Assembly: GCA_040223615.1 (NCBI GenBank)
Contig: JAVKFY010000013.1
Coordinates: forward strand, 1-60,433
Reading direction: 5' to 3'
DNA length: 60,433 bases
Source of the DNA: JAVKFY01 sp040223615
GTDB taxonomy: Bacteria; Pseudomonadota; Alphaproteobacteria; GCA-2731375
The position numbers were made by a program, and so were the translations under genes. The notes under the pieces were generated by a model, which ran no database searches, was not told where the DNA came from, and saw only the letters and a program-made list of their open reading frames with translations. Below, piece by piece: positions 26,119 through 34,355 of this stretch (position 1 is its first letter; every line of letters starts with the position of its first letter).

Positions 26119-27167
26119 TGAAGTTGCCGGTGATCTACGCGGATCGGCACGCCGAGCACGACCCGCAGAATTTCATCCTGCGCGGCGTCCTCACCCGGTG
26201 TCCCGAACAGCCCGAGCGCGCCGAGCGTCTGCACGCCGCGCTCGGACGTGCCGGTGCCCTCGTCGAGGCGCCGACCGAACACGGCCTGGGTCCGGTGGCG
26301 GCGGTGCACACGTCGGACTATCTCGATTTCCTGAAGACCGCGCACCGGCGCTGGCAGGACCTGCCGAACCCGTCGCCAGAGGTGCTGCCGAACGTGCACC
26401 CCAGCCGCCTGCCGCCGACCCGGCCCGAGCACGTGATCGGCCAGGCCGGCTACCACATGGCCGACGGCGCCTGTCCGATCGGCGCCGGCACCTGGGCCGC
26501 GGCGCTGCAATCCGCCGACGCCGCGCTGACCGCCGCCGACCGGGTGCTGAACGGCAGCTCCTCGGCCTACGCGCTGTGCCGACCGCCGGGCCATCACGCC
26601 GGCGCCGACGTCGCCGGCGGCTTCTGCTACCTCAACAATGTGGCGATCGCGGCGCAGGCGATGACCGAGCGCTGGCCGCGCATGGCGATCCTCGACATCG
26701 ACGTGCACCACGGCAACGGCACGCAGTCGATCTTCTACGACCGGGCCGACGTGTTCTTCGCCTCCGTGCACGGCGATCCGGACGGCTTCTACCCATTCCT
26801 GAACGGCTACGCGCACGAGAAGGGCGCCGGCGCCGGCGCCGGCTACAACCTCAACCTGCCGCTGTCGCCCGGCACCGGCGATGCCGGCTACCTGGAGGCG
26901 ATCGGCGTCGCGCTGCAGGCGGTCGAGACCTACGCGCCGGGCGCGCTTGCCGTGTCGCTCGGCCTCGACGCGCAGGCCAACGATCCGCTCGGCATCCTGA
27001 AGGTCTCGACCGATGGCTTCCGCCTGGCCGGCGAACGCATCGGCCGGCTGGAGATACCGATCCTGCTGGTGCAGGAAGGCGGCTACCTGTGCGACGAACT
27101 GGCCGACAACCTCGTCGCCTTCCTGGAAGGCTTCGACGCCGCCCACCACGCCGCCTACGGGCATTGA
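26118..27167 (+). CDS. histone deacetylase-family amidohydrolase (acetylpolyamine amidohydrolase-like)
   Basis: A 349-residue arginase/deacetylase-fold zinc hydrolase. RPPGHHAG carries the tandem histidines near residue 157, DIDVHHGNGTQ the zinc-binding Asp and His near 195, SLGLDAQANDP the second zinc Asp, and QEGGY the transition-state tyrosine. The N-terminal region with the long loop PNVHPSRLPPTRPEHVIGQAGY fits the acetylpolyamine amidohydrolase group, which removes acetyl groups from polyamines. It is translationally coupled to the SDR gene. The convergent class III aminotransferase 372 bp away could act on the freed diamine. Confidence 0.88.
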   Translation: MKLPVIYADRHAEHDPQNFILRGVLTRCPEQPERAERLHAALGRAGALVEAPTEHGLGPVAAVHTSDYLDFLKTAHRRWQDLPNPSPEVLPNVHPSRLPPTRPEHVIGQAGYHMADGACPIGAGTWAAALQSADAALTAADRVLNGSSSAYALCRPPGHHAGADVAGGFCYLNNVAIAAQAMTERWPRMAILDIDVHHGNGTQSIFYDRADVFFASVHGDPDGFYPFLNGYAHEKGAGAGAGYNLNLPLSPGTGDAGYLEAIGVALQAVETYAPGALAVSLGLDAQANDPLGILKVSTDGFRLAGERIGRLEIPILLVQEGGYLCDELADNLVAFLEGFDAAHHAAYGH

Positions 27168-27315
27168 GACGCTGACAAAGAGATCGCTGGGTCAGGCCCA
27201 CGGGTCTCCGGCTAAGCGTGCGGTTGTTATCCGTTTCCTGTTGCCGCTCCGGCGCTTGCGTCGTCTGGCGGGCACCGGACAGAAAAAACCCGCAACCGAT
27301 TGGACCAGCTTCTGG

Positions 27316-27405
27316 ACGTGGATGCCCCGGACAAGCCGGGGCAAGACGATGTTATTGAGGAACATCTAAACCCGTCATGGCCCGGCTTGTCCGGGCCATC
27401 CACGT
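27316..27405. repeat. paired inverted repeat of the alphaproteobacterial GGACAAGCC type
   Basis: Two 33-bp arms, 27316-27348 (starts ACGTGGATGCCCCGGACAAG) and 27373-27405 (its complement, ends TTGTCCGGGCCATCCACGT), are inverted with about 30 matching positions across a 24-base AT-rich spacer. Each arm is itself a hairpin (CCCCGG/CCGGGG and GCCCGG/CCGGGC). Repeats of this type are scattered between genes in many alphaproteobacteria. Lying between convergent genes, it may serve as a bidirectional terminator. The rest of 27168-27539 holds no gene I can support. Confidence 0.8.
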
Positions 27406-27539
27406 CCCCGAGCTTGCAAAGACGTCGCGGTGTGGGCGCAGGCCCCGAAGGGCTTAACCGAACAGCCGCTGGTCAAGCCCGGGCAGGACGATAAGATCCA
27501 GTCGTCATCCCGGGCGTGAGATCGGCATCTCGATGTCCG

Positions 27540-28931
27540 CTACTCCGCCGCGGCGGCCTGGCTGCCGTGGTCCTTGGTGAACTGCTCCAGGCCGGCCTCA
27601 AAGCGGTCGAACATGTCGTCGATCTCGGCCTCGGTGATGATCAGCGGCGGGCAGAAGGCCAGCGATTCGCCCGGCACCGGCCGCACGATCAGGCCGTGCT
27701 CGGCGACCGCGGCGGACAGCTTGGCGCCCATCTTCAGCGCCGGATCCATCGGCTTGCGGTTGGCCTTGTCGGCCGACAGCTCCACCGCGCCGACCAGGCC
27801 GACGCCGCGGGTCTCGCCGATCAGCGGATGGTCGGCGTAGCTGTGCAGCCGCTGCAGGAAGCGCGGGCTGACGGCCTGCGCGTGCGCCACCAGGTCGCGC
27901 TCGTGCATCAGCTCCAGCGTGCGCACCGCGGCCGCGGCGCAGGCCGGGTGCGCGGTGTAGGTGAAGCCGTGGCCGAAGATGCCGAGCTTCTCGGAGTTCT
28001 TCTGGAACGCCTCGAACATCGGCTCCTTGATCAGCACCGCCGAGATCGGCAGGTAGGACGACGACAGCGCCTTGGCGCAGGTCAGGATGTCCGGCTCGAT
28101 ATCGTAGGTCTGGCTGCCCCACCAGTTGCCGGTGCGCCCGAAGCCGCAGATCACCTCGTCGGCGACCATCAGCATGTCGTACTTGCGCAGCACCGCCTGG
28201 ATCTTCGGGAAGTAGGTTTTCGGCGGAATGATCACGCCGCCGGCGCCCATCACCGGCTCGGCGATGAACGCCGCGCAGGTCTCCGGCCCCTCGGCCAGGA
28301 TCAGGTCTTCCAGGTTCTGCGCCATGCGGGTGGCGAAGTCTTCCTCCGACTCGCCGGGCTTGCCGCCGTGATAGTAGTGCGGCGTCGTCGTGTGCTTCAT
28401 CTGCGGCAGCGGCAGGTCGAAGTCGACCTGCGCGTAGGGCAGGCCGGTGAGGCTGCCGGCGGCGACGGTGACGCCGTGATAGCCCTTCAGCCGGGCGATG
28501 ATCTTCTTCTTGTCGCGCCGGCCGAGCGCGTTGTTGTAGTACCACACCATCTTCACCATGGTGTCGTTCGCCTCCGAGCCGGAGTTGGCGAAGAACACCT
28601 TGGAGAACTCGCCCGGCGCTACTTCCTTGAGCTTTTCCGCCAGGTCGATGGCCGGCATGTGCCCCTTGCCGGCGAACGAGTGATAGAACGGCAGCTTGCG
28701 CATCTGCTCGATCACGGCATTGACGATTTCCTGCTCGCCGAAGCCGAACGAGGCGCACCACAGGCCGGCCAGGCCCTCGATGTGCTTCTTGCCATTCTCG
28801 TCGTAGACGTAGATGCCCTCGCCCTGGGTGATGAGTTGCGGCCCGTCATGTGCGTGCGTCATCAGGTTGGTGTAGGGGTGCAGGACGTGTGCCCGGTCGC
28901 GGGCGGACGGGGAATTGCCCAGGTCGTTCAT
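27540..28931 (-). CDS. class III PLP-dependent aminotransferase
   Basis: A 463-residue aspartate aminotransferase-fold enzyme of the omega-transaminase group. FFANSGSEANDTMVKMVWYY near residue 110 and VADEVICGFGRTGN near 260 are the class III landmarks; the PLP lysine is in TCAKALSSSYLPISA near 290. This subgroup contains beta-alanine/putrescine/GABA:pyruvate transaminases. AAGGAG precedes the ATG by nine bases. It is convergent with the amidohydrolase gene and divergent from the FecR gene at 29183, with a 16-bp palindrome between. Confidence 0.93.
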   Translation of the reverse strand: MNDLGNSPSARDRAHVLHPYTNLMTHAHDGPQLITQGEGIYVYDENGKKHIEGLAGLWCASFGFGEQEIVNAVIEQMRKLPFYHSFAGKGHMPAIDLAEKLKEVAPGEFSKVFFANSGSEANDTMVKMVWYYNNALGRRDKKKIIARLKGYHGVTVAAGSLTGLPYAQVDFDLPLPQMKHTTTPHYYHGGKPGESEEDFATRMAQNLEDLILAEGPETCAAFIAEPVMGAGGVIIPPKTYFPKIQAVLRKYDMLMVADEVICGFGRTGNWWGSQTYDIEPDILTCAKALSSSYLPISAVLIKEPMFEAFQKNSEKLGIFGHGFTYTAHPACAAAAVRTLELMHERDLVAHAQAVSPRFLQRLHSYADHPLIGETRGVGLVGAVELSADKANRKPMDPALKMGAKLSAAVAEHGLIVRPVPGESLAFCPPLIITEAEIDDMFDRFEAGLEQFTKDHGSQAAAAE

Positions 28932-29105
28932 GGCGGCGGTCTCCTTGCCGGCGCGGCGCCGAGGCGAGCTCTGGGGCGCGGCGCGAGGATGGCTACCGAT
29001 GCTTATAGCAGGAATGCGCCGACGGAGTCCGGCGTTGCGGTCATGGCTGCCCTGACCTCCCCGTCACCTCGGTCGGCCCGCGCCCGCAACCGGGCGGGCG
29101 CACCG

Positions 29106-29121
29106 TGACCAAGCTTGGTCA
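29106..29121. promoter_or_regulatory. 16-bp perfect palindrome between aminotransferase and FecR genes
   Basis: TGACCAAGCTTGGTCA is a perfect dyad 61 bp ahead of the FecR gene start and 174 bp ahead of the aminotransferase start, in a 251-bp divergent gap. It looks like an operator for a dimeric regulator; no regulator gene is adjacent. The rest of the gap shows no other clear signal than the TTAACCAT site at 29160. Confidence 0.5.
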
Positions 29122-29159
29122 GAGCGCCCGCGTCATGCTAGAAATGCCCAAGATTCTCT

Positions 29160-29167
29160 ATGGTTAA
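29160..29167 (-). promoter_or_regulatory. CtrA-like half-site TTAACCAT before FecR gene
   Basis: ATGGTTAA at 29160-29167 (TTAACCAT on the minus strand) ends 15 bp before the ATG at 29183. The 12-mer TATGGTTAACGT is shared with the region ahead of the paralogous FecR gene (20740-20751), apart from one flanking base. Confidence 0.4.
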
Positions 29168-29182
29168 CGTGAGGTTGCCCCG

Positions 29183-31882
29183 ATGCTGCGGAAAGTGACG
29201 GTTGTGGCGCTGTCGGCGCTGCTGGCGACGAGCTTCGGCGCGCCGACGTGGGCGGCCACCGGTATTGGCGTCACCTCGGCGGTATTGCCGAACGCGCGCG
29301 GCACGCCGCCGGACCAGGACAGCCGCATCCTGCAGGTCGGCAACGACATGTACGCCGACGAGCGGGTGCAGACGGTCGACAATGGCAAGGTGCACCTTCT
29401 GTTCCTGGACGGCTCGGCGATGTCGATCGGGCCGAACTCGGACATCGTGCTCGACGAGTTCGTCTATGACCCCGACACCAAGACCGGCAATCTGTCCTTC
29501 GCCGCCACCAAGGGCGTGTTCCGTTTCGTCGGCGGGCGTATCTCCAAGTCGAGCCCGGTTCTGATCAAGACGCCGAACGCCACCATCGGCATTCGCGGCG
29601 GCGTCGCCCTGGTGACCATTGGCGCGGTGATCACCGCGACGTTGATCTACGGCGACGAGCTGACCGTCCAGGTCGGCAACATCACACGTTCGCTGACCAC
29701 CCCGGGCTTCCGGCTCGAGGTCGACGCCAATGGCGACGTCGGCCAGCCGGTGGCCGCCAGCAGCGAGGAGCTGGGCGGATCGCTGGACGAATTGGAAGGC
29801 ACCCAGTCGCAGACGGCGGACACGCGCAACCTGATCACCAACAATGACGTCGCGACCAGCCAGATCGGCAATCTCGGCTCGGGCCAGACGCCGACCGCGA
29901 TCGGGCCGACCGACAACGGACAGGCGCAAGCGGCGGGGACGGCGGTCAACGGCGACGACCTGAACAACGATGCCGAGGTCGCCGATTCCACCGAGGTGAA
30001 TCTGGGCCAGGACAACCCCGATGCCGGCGGCGGCGGTGCGGTCGCCGGCAATCTGGTCGGCCTTTATCGCCATGCCAACGTCCGCACCAACGGCACCGAT
30101 GTGGACGCGTCCCTGGACGACCTGCTGAACAACGGCACCATCGTCAGCGGTCAGGCGAACGCCCAGAGCGTCGACGGCTTCTCGCAGGTGGCGTTTCCGG
30201 TCAGCACCACGCCGGCTGGCACCGCATCGCCCGGGGCCGGCAGCTACCTGGATTTCGACACCACGGCGACCACGAGCTCGCCGTTTGGCGCGATCGTGCC
30301 CGGCACCAGCTTCGTCGCGGACTCTGGCGAGTTCGCCTTTGTCTTCGCGGACGAGACCAACTTCTCCGGCCACGGCGCCTTCGCCTTCCTCGGCGCGCCA
30401 ACGCCGTCGTCGGCGATCCCGAGCACGGGCTTCGCCGTCTACAGCCTGCGCCGCGACCTGTTCCTCAATGGCGACAACCCGTTTATCCCTGAAGTCGATG
30501 GCGGCAATTTCGGCTTGGGGGCGCAGGACTCGGGCCGGGCATTCATCAACTGGGCGCCGAACGGCGCCGGCGAGCGCGCCTTCGTGGAGATCACCCCCTT
30601 CTATCGCAGTCTCGGGGCCGGGCAGATGTCGCAGACCTCGGTGGCGCCTGGCCGCATTGTCGATGACGGCGCCGGCAAGCTGCACCTGATGGGTGAGATG
30701 CGGGCGTCGTTGCGGGCCACGACCACGGCGGCGACGCGGACGATCTACTACAGCTCGGCGATTTCATCGCAGGACGCCGCCGACGGCAGCGATTTCTTTG
30801 GCACGTCCGGACCGAACTTCTTTGTCCTGGGCTCGCAAAAGGTCAGCGCTACCGATGTGATCAACACTTCGCAGAGCGGCATCGACCGTATCGTCGGCGG
30901 CGTGGGGTCGACGTCCTACGATGCCAATCTGCCGGCGGCGCAGCTGGCCGGAAACGGCCCGTCCGACGACCCGACGCGGATCGCCGGGACCCAGACGCTG
31001 CGCCTGGAGTTCGGCGGTATCTCGTCGGAATTCGCCGGCTCCGGCCAGATGACCTTCGCCCGCATCCAGCCCTCCGAGACCGACGTCGCGACATCCAACA
31101 TCCTGACCCTGAACGGCACCACCGGCGCCATCAACGCCTTCGCCGTGATGCGCTCGCTGGACGTGCCGGAAGTCGATGGACTGGTGACGGCGAAGTTCGG
31201 CTGGGGCGGCAACGCCACGGCGACCAGCGCCTTCGTGTCCAACGACGAGTTCGGCGCGGTCGAGGTCTCCTCGGTGGTGAACGATGTCGACGTGATCGGC
31301 GACAGCGAGCTGTACTTCCACTCGCTCGATCTGCGCTTCGTCAACCTGCTCTCGAATGTCGGCCTGACGCCGTGTACCTGCGAGTTCCTGAAGATCGGCC
31401 TGTGGGGCGGCTACGCGCAGGATGCCGCCGGCAACAGCTTCGAGTTCCACCAGGTGCCGTGGGTCGCCGGCCCGATGGTCACTGCGGCCGATTTCCCGAC
31501 CACCGGCACCGCCACCTACACCGGCAACGCCGTGGCCCAGGTCTACAATGCCGTCGACAGCGCGACGCCGCAGATCTACACCGCCTTCGGCACCTTCAAC
31601 GCGTCGGTCACCTTCGCTCCGGGCATGGTCACGCTGAACGACGTCGACATGTCGATCGATGGCGCGTCGATCACCAATTTGACCGGCGGCGCCAACCCCA
31701 ACACCCAGCGCTTCTTCCCGTTCTCCGGGACCGGCAGCCGGGTCAACGCCGGCGGGCTCGCGGTCAACGGCAACGCGCGCTTCACCGGCACCAGCGGCCA
31801 GTTGCAGAACATGTACGGCAGCTACGCCGCCGCCAACGCGGGCGGCACCTATCGTCAGTCGGGTGCCTTCGGCGCCGACTGA
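29183..31882 (+). CDS. giant FecR-domain exported surface protein, second paralogue
   Basis: An 899-residue protein with a signal peptide (about 1-26, ending PTWAA), a FecR domain (about 45-160; LFLDGSAMSIGPNSDIVLDE, GGRISKSSPVLIKTPNATIG) and a long Asn/Thr/Ala/Gly-rich beta region without the cadherin-like repeats of its paralogue. The C-terminus has PCTCEFLKIGLWGG and GTATYTGNAVAQVYN, the same Cys-x-Cys pair and TbpB-like strand pattern as the protein at 16956-20558. GAGG lies eight bases before the ATG. It stands alone: an acyl-CoA ligase follows after 123 bp and a terminator-like hairpin. Confidence 0.88.
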   Translation: MLRKVTVVALSALLATSFGAPTWAATGIGVTSAVLPNARGTPPDQDSRILQVGNDMYADERVQTVDNGKVHLLFLDGSAMSIGPNSDIVLDEFVYDPDTKTGNLSFAATKGVFRFVGGRISKSSPVLIKTPNATIGIRGGVALVTIGAVITATLIYGDELTVQVGNITRSLTTPGFRLEVDANGDVGQPVAASSEELGGSLDELEGTQSQTADTRNLITNNDVATSQIGNLGSGQTPTAIGPTDNGQAQAAGTAVNGDDLNNDAEVADSTEVNLGQDNPDAGGGGAVAGNLVGLYRHANVRTNGTDVDASLDDLLNNGTIVSGQANAQSVDGFSQVAFPVSTTPAGTASPGAGSYLDFDTTATTSSPFGAIVPGTSFVADSGEFAFVFADETNFSGHGAFAFLGAPTPSSAIPSTGFAVYSLRRDLFLNGDNPFIPEVDGGNFGLGAQDSGRAFINWAPNGAGERAFVEITPFYRSLGAGQMSQTSVAPGRIVDDGAGKLHLMGEMRASLRATTTAATRTIYYSSAISSQDAADGSDFFGTSGPNFFVLGSQKVSATDVINTSQSGIDRIVGGVGSTSYDANLPAAQLAGNGPSDDPTRIAGTQTLRLEFGGISSEFAGSGQMTFARIQPSETDVATSNILTLNGTTGAINAFAVMRSLDVPEVDGLVTAKFGWGGNATATSAFVSNDEFGAVEVSSVVNDVDVIGDSELYFHSLDLRFVNLLSNVGLTPCTCEFLKIGLWGGYAQDAAGNSFEFHQVPWVAGPMVTAADFPTTGTATYTGNAVAQVYNAVDSATPQIYTAFGTFNASVTFAPGMVTLNDVDMSIDGASITNLTGGANPNTQRFFPFSGTGSRVNAGGLAVNGNARFTGTSGQLQNMYGSYAAANAGGTYRQSGAFGAD

Positions 31883-31901
31883 CGCGGCAGCGGGCGAACC
31901 C

Positions 31902-31947
31902 GGCAAGCCGCCGGCGCGCGTCAGCGTCGGCGGCTTTGCCGTTTCCC
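31902..31947 (+). terminator. hairpin after FecR gene
   Basis: GGCAAGCCGCCG (31902-31913) pairs with CGGCGGCTTTGCC (31928-31940), 12 bp with one bulged base, followed by GTTTCCC. A plausible Rho-independent terminator with a weak T run. Confidence 0.5.
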
Positions 31948-32005
31948 GTCGGCCGCGCTATAGAAATCCGCAACGACGCCAATATACGGACTGGGAGGCA
32001 CCGCC

Positions 32006-33649
32006 ATGCTGGGCCTGATGCAAGATCGCCCGTTGCTGATTTCCTCGCTGATCGATTTCGCCGCGCAGTATCACGGCCATGTCGAGATCGTGACCCGCAC
32101 GGTGGAAGGGCCGATCCACCGCTACACCTACCGGGACGCGCGCGCGCGCTCGCGTCAGGTCGCCAACGCGCTGGCCAAGCTCGGCGTGAAGCTGGGCGAC
32201 CGGGTCGGCACCCTGGCCTGGAATACCCACCGCCATTTCGAGCTGTACTACGGCGTCTCCGGCATGGGCGCCGTCCTGCACACGATCAACCCGCGCCTGT
32301 TCCCGGAACAGATCGTCTACATCGCCAACCACGCCGAGGACCGGGTCATCTTCACCGACCTGACCTTCGTGCCGTTGCTAGAGAAGATCGCCGCCGAGTT
32401 GAAATCGGTGGAGCAGTTCGTGGTGATGACCGACCGCGAGCACATGCCTGAGACCAGCCTGCCGAACGTGCTGTGCTACGAGGAGCTGATCGGCGCCGAG
32501 GACAGCGGCGGCGAGTGGCCGATCTTCGATGAGCGCACCGCGTCTTCGCTCTGCTACACCTCGGGCACGACCGGCAATCCCAAGGGCGTGCTGTTCGCGC
32601 ACCGCTCCACCATTCTGCACACCATGGCCGCGGCCTCGCCCGACGTGATGGGCCTGTGCGCGCGCGATACCGTGCTGCCGGTGGTGCCGATGTTCCACGC
32701 CAATGCCTGGGGCATCGCCTATACCGGCCCGATGGGCGGCTGCAAGCTGGTCTTCCCCGGCATGAAGCTGGACGGCGAGTCGGTCTACGAGCTGCTCGAG
32801 AGCGAGAAGGTGACGATGTCGGCCGGCGTGCCGACGGTGTGGCTGATGCTGCTCGGCTACATGAAGGAGCACGGCAAGAAGCTGCCGCACATGAACCGCA
32901 CCGTGATCGGCGGTTCGGCGGCGCCGCCGATGATGATCGAGACCTTCGAGAAGGACTACGACGTTCAGGTGATCCACGCCTGGGGCATGACCGAGATGAG
33001 CCCGCTGGGCACCACCGGCAACATGACGCCGAAGGTCGACGCCCTGCCGTGGCCCGAGCAACTCAAGATCAAGTCGAAGCAGGGCCGCGGCGTCTACGGC
33101 GTGGAGATGAAGATCACCGACGACGACGGCAACGATCTGCCGCGCGACGGGGTCGCCTTCGGCCACCTGATGGTGCGCGGCCCCTGGATCACCTCGGGCT
33201 ACTTCAAGGGCGAGGGTGGCCAGGTGCTGGACGCGGACGGCTGGTTCGACACCGGCGACGTCGCGACGCTCGACGAAGACGGCTTCATGCAGATCACCGA
33301 CCGGGCCAAGGACGTGATCAAGTCCGGCGGCGAGTGGATCAGCTCGATCGACCTGGAGAACCTGGCGGTCGCCCACCCCGACGTCGCCGAGGCCGCGGTG
33401 ATCGGCATCGCGCATCCGAAATGGGACGAGCGCCCGCTGCTGATCATCGTGCGCCAGCCCGGCAAGCAGCCGACCAAGGACGAGCTCCTGGCCTTCATGG
33501 ACGGCAAGATCGCCAAGTGGTGGATGCCCGACGACGTCACCTTCGTCGACGAGATCCCGCACACCGCGACCGGCAAGATCCAGAAGCTCGCCCTGCGCGA
33601 GCAGTTCAAGGACTACGTCCTGCCCACCGCCCGGGACGCAGCCGAGTAG
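32006..33649 (+). CDS. acyl-CoA ligase (AMP-forming), medium-/long-chain or methylthiopropionyl-CoA ligase type
   Basis: A 547-residue ANL-superfamily enzyme that adenylates a carboxylic acid and transfers it to CoA. The P-loop is YTSGTTGNPKGV near residue 190, GWFDTGDVATLDEDGF lies near 412 and the catalytic lysine is in HTATGKIQK near 520. The N-terminal LGLMQDRPLLISSLIDFAA and the ELYYGVSGMGAVLHTINPRL segment are typical of the group that includes DmdB-like 3-methylmercaptopropionyl-CoA ligases and alk-type fatty acyl ligases; substrate cannot be fixed by eye. GGGAGG precedes the ATG by seven bases. A small membrane protein gene follows after nine bases. Confidence 0.92.
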   Translation: MLGLMQDRPLLISSLIDFAAQYHGHVEIVTRTVEGPIHRYTYRDARARSRQVANALAKLGVKLGDRVGTLAWNTHRHFELYYGVSGMGAVLHTINPRLFPEQIVYIANHAEDRVIFTDLTFVPLLEKIAAELKSVEQFVVMTDREHMPETSLPNVLCYEELIGAEDSGGEWPIFDERTASSLCYTSGTTGNPKGVLFAHRSTILHTMAAASPDVMGLCARDTVLPVVPMFHANAWGIAYTGPMGGCKLVFPGMKLDGESVYELLESEKVTMSAGVPTVWLMLLGYMKEHGKKLPHMNRTVIGGSAAPPMMIETFEKDYDVQVIHAWGMTEMSPLGTTGNMTPKVDALPWPEQLKIKSKQGRGVYGVEMKITDDDGNDLPRDGVAFGHLMVRGPWITSGYFKGEGGQVLDADGWFDTGDVATLDEDGFMQITDRAKDVIKSGGEWISSIDLENLAVAHPDVAEAAVIGIAHPKWDERPLLIIVRQPGKQPTKDELLAFMDGKIAKWWMPDDVTFVDEIPHTATGKIQKLALREQFKDYVLPTARDAAE

Positions 33650-33658
33650 GCGCCCACG

Positions 33659-33799
33659 ATGAGCCACGGCTGGCTGTGGCTGAGCCTGCCGGTCGCGCTC
33701 GTCTGCGCCGCGCCGCTCGCCTTCGCCATCGTCGGCGCCGCCATCGGCCTGTTGGGGGCCACTGGCGCCAGCATCGTGATCTTCGTATGGAAAGCCTGA
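33659..33799 (+). CDS. 46-residue membrane protein
   Basis: A short frame from ATG 33659 encodes two hydrophobic stretches, WLWLSLPVALVCAAPLAFAI and VGAAIGLLGATGASIVIFVW, ending KA. The intact hydrophobic pattern, its place nine bases after the ligase gene and its 13-base overlap with the next membrane-protein gene argue that it is expressed. I do not recognise a family. Confidence 0.5.
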   Translation: MSHGWLWLSLPVALVCAAPLAFAIVGAAIGLLGATGASIVIFVWKA

Positions 33800-34323
33800 G
33801 CCGCTGGTGGCTGGTGGCGAGCGTTCCGGCGCTGCTCGCCGCCGCGTCGCTGCTGCTCTACGCGATCCGGCGCACGGTGGTGTCGTGGCGCGCCAACAAG
33901 CTGCATACCCTGCCGCTGACCGCCGAGCAGGTGGTCGACCTGGCCGAGACCGGGCCGATGGTGCTGCACGCGCACGGACCTCGTTTTTCGATGACCTTCA
34001 TGGGCCTCGACTATGAAATCCGCCGGGTCGAGGACGACGCCGAGGTGCCGCTCGGCCGGGCCTGGTTCGCCTTCCGCACCAACGGCTTCGGCAAGGCGCG
34101 GGTGCCGCTGCGCCGCTTCGTCGTCGACCGGCCGGGGCCGCACCGCCTGCTCGTCAGGCACCTGACGCCGGACCGCGAGATCGAGGACCGCGAACTGTGG
34201 ATCACCCGTGGCGACGGGCCGCGCATGGCATTGCGCGTCGCCGGCATCATTGTCGGCGGCTGGCTCACCATCGGCGCGCTGATCCTCACCATCCTGGCGC
34301 TGGTCGAAGCGCCGATCACTTGA
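33787..34323 (+). CDS. two-helix membrane protein of unknown function
   Basis: A 178-residue protein with one N-terminal membrane helix (WWLVASVPALLAAASLLLYA, residues 7-26), a soluble middle of about 120 residues rich in strands (MVLHAHGPRFSMTFMGLDYE, GRAWFAFRTNGFGKARVPL) and a C-terminal helix (VAGIIVGGWLTIGALILTIL). The topology places the middle domain on one face of the membrane, probably the cytosol or periplasm as a sensor or scaffold. It overlaps the 46-residue membrane protein gene by 13 bases and stops 32 bp before amn. Family not recognised. Confidence 0.75.
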   Translation: MESLSRWWLVASVPALLAAASLLLYAIRRTVVSWRANKLHTLPLTAEQVVDLAETGPMVLHAHGPRFSMTFMGLDYEIRRVEDDAEVPLGRAWFAFRTNGFGKARVPLRRFVVDRPGPHRLLVRHLTPDREIEDRELWITRGDGPRMALRVAGIIVGGWLTIGALILTILALVEAPIT

Positions 34324-34355
34324 CAGCGTCGGCCGCCGGTGGATTGCTCGACGTC

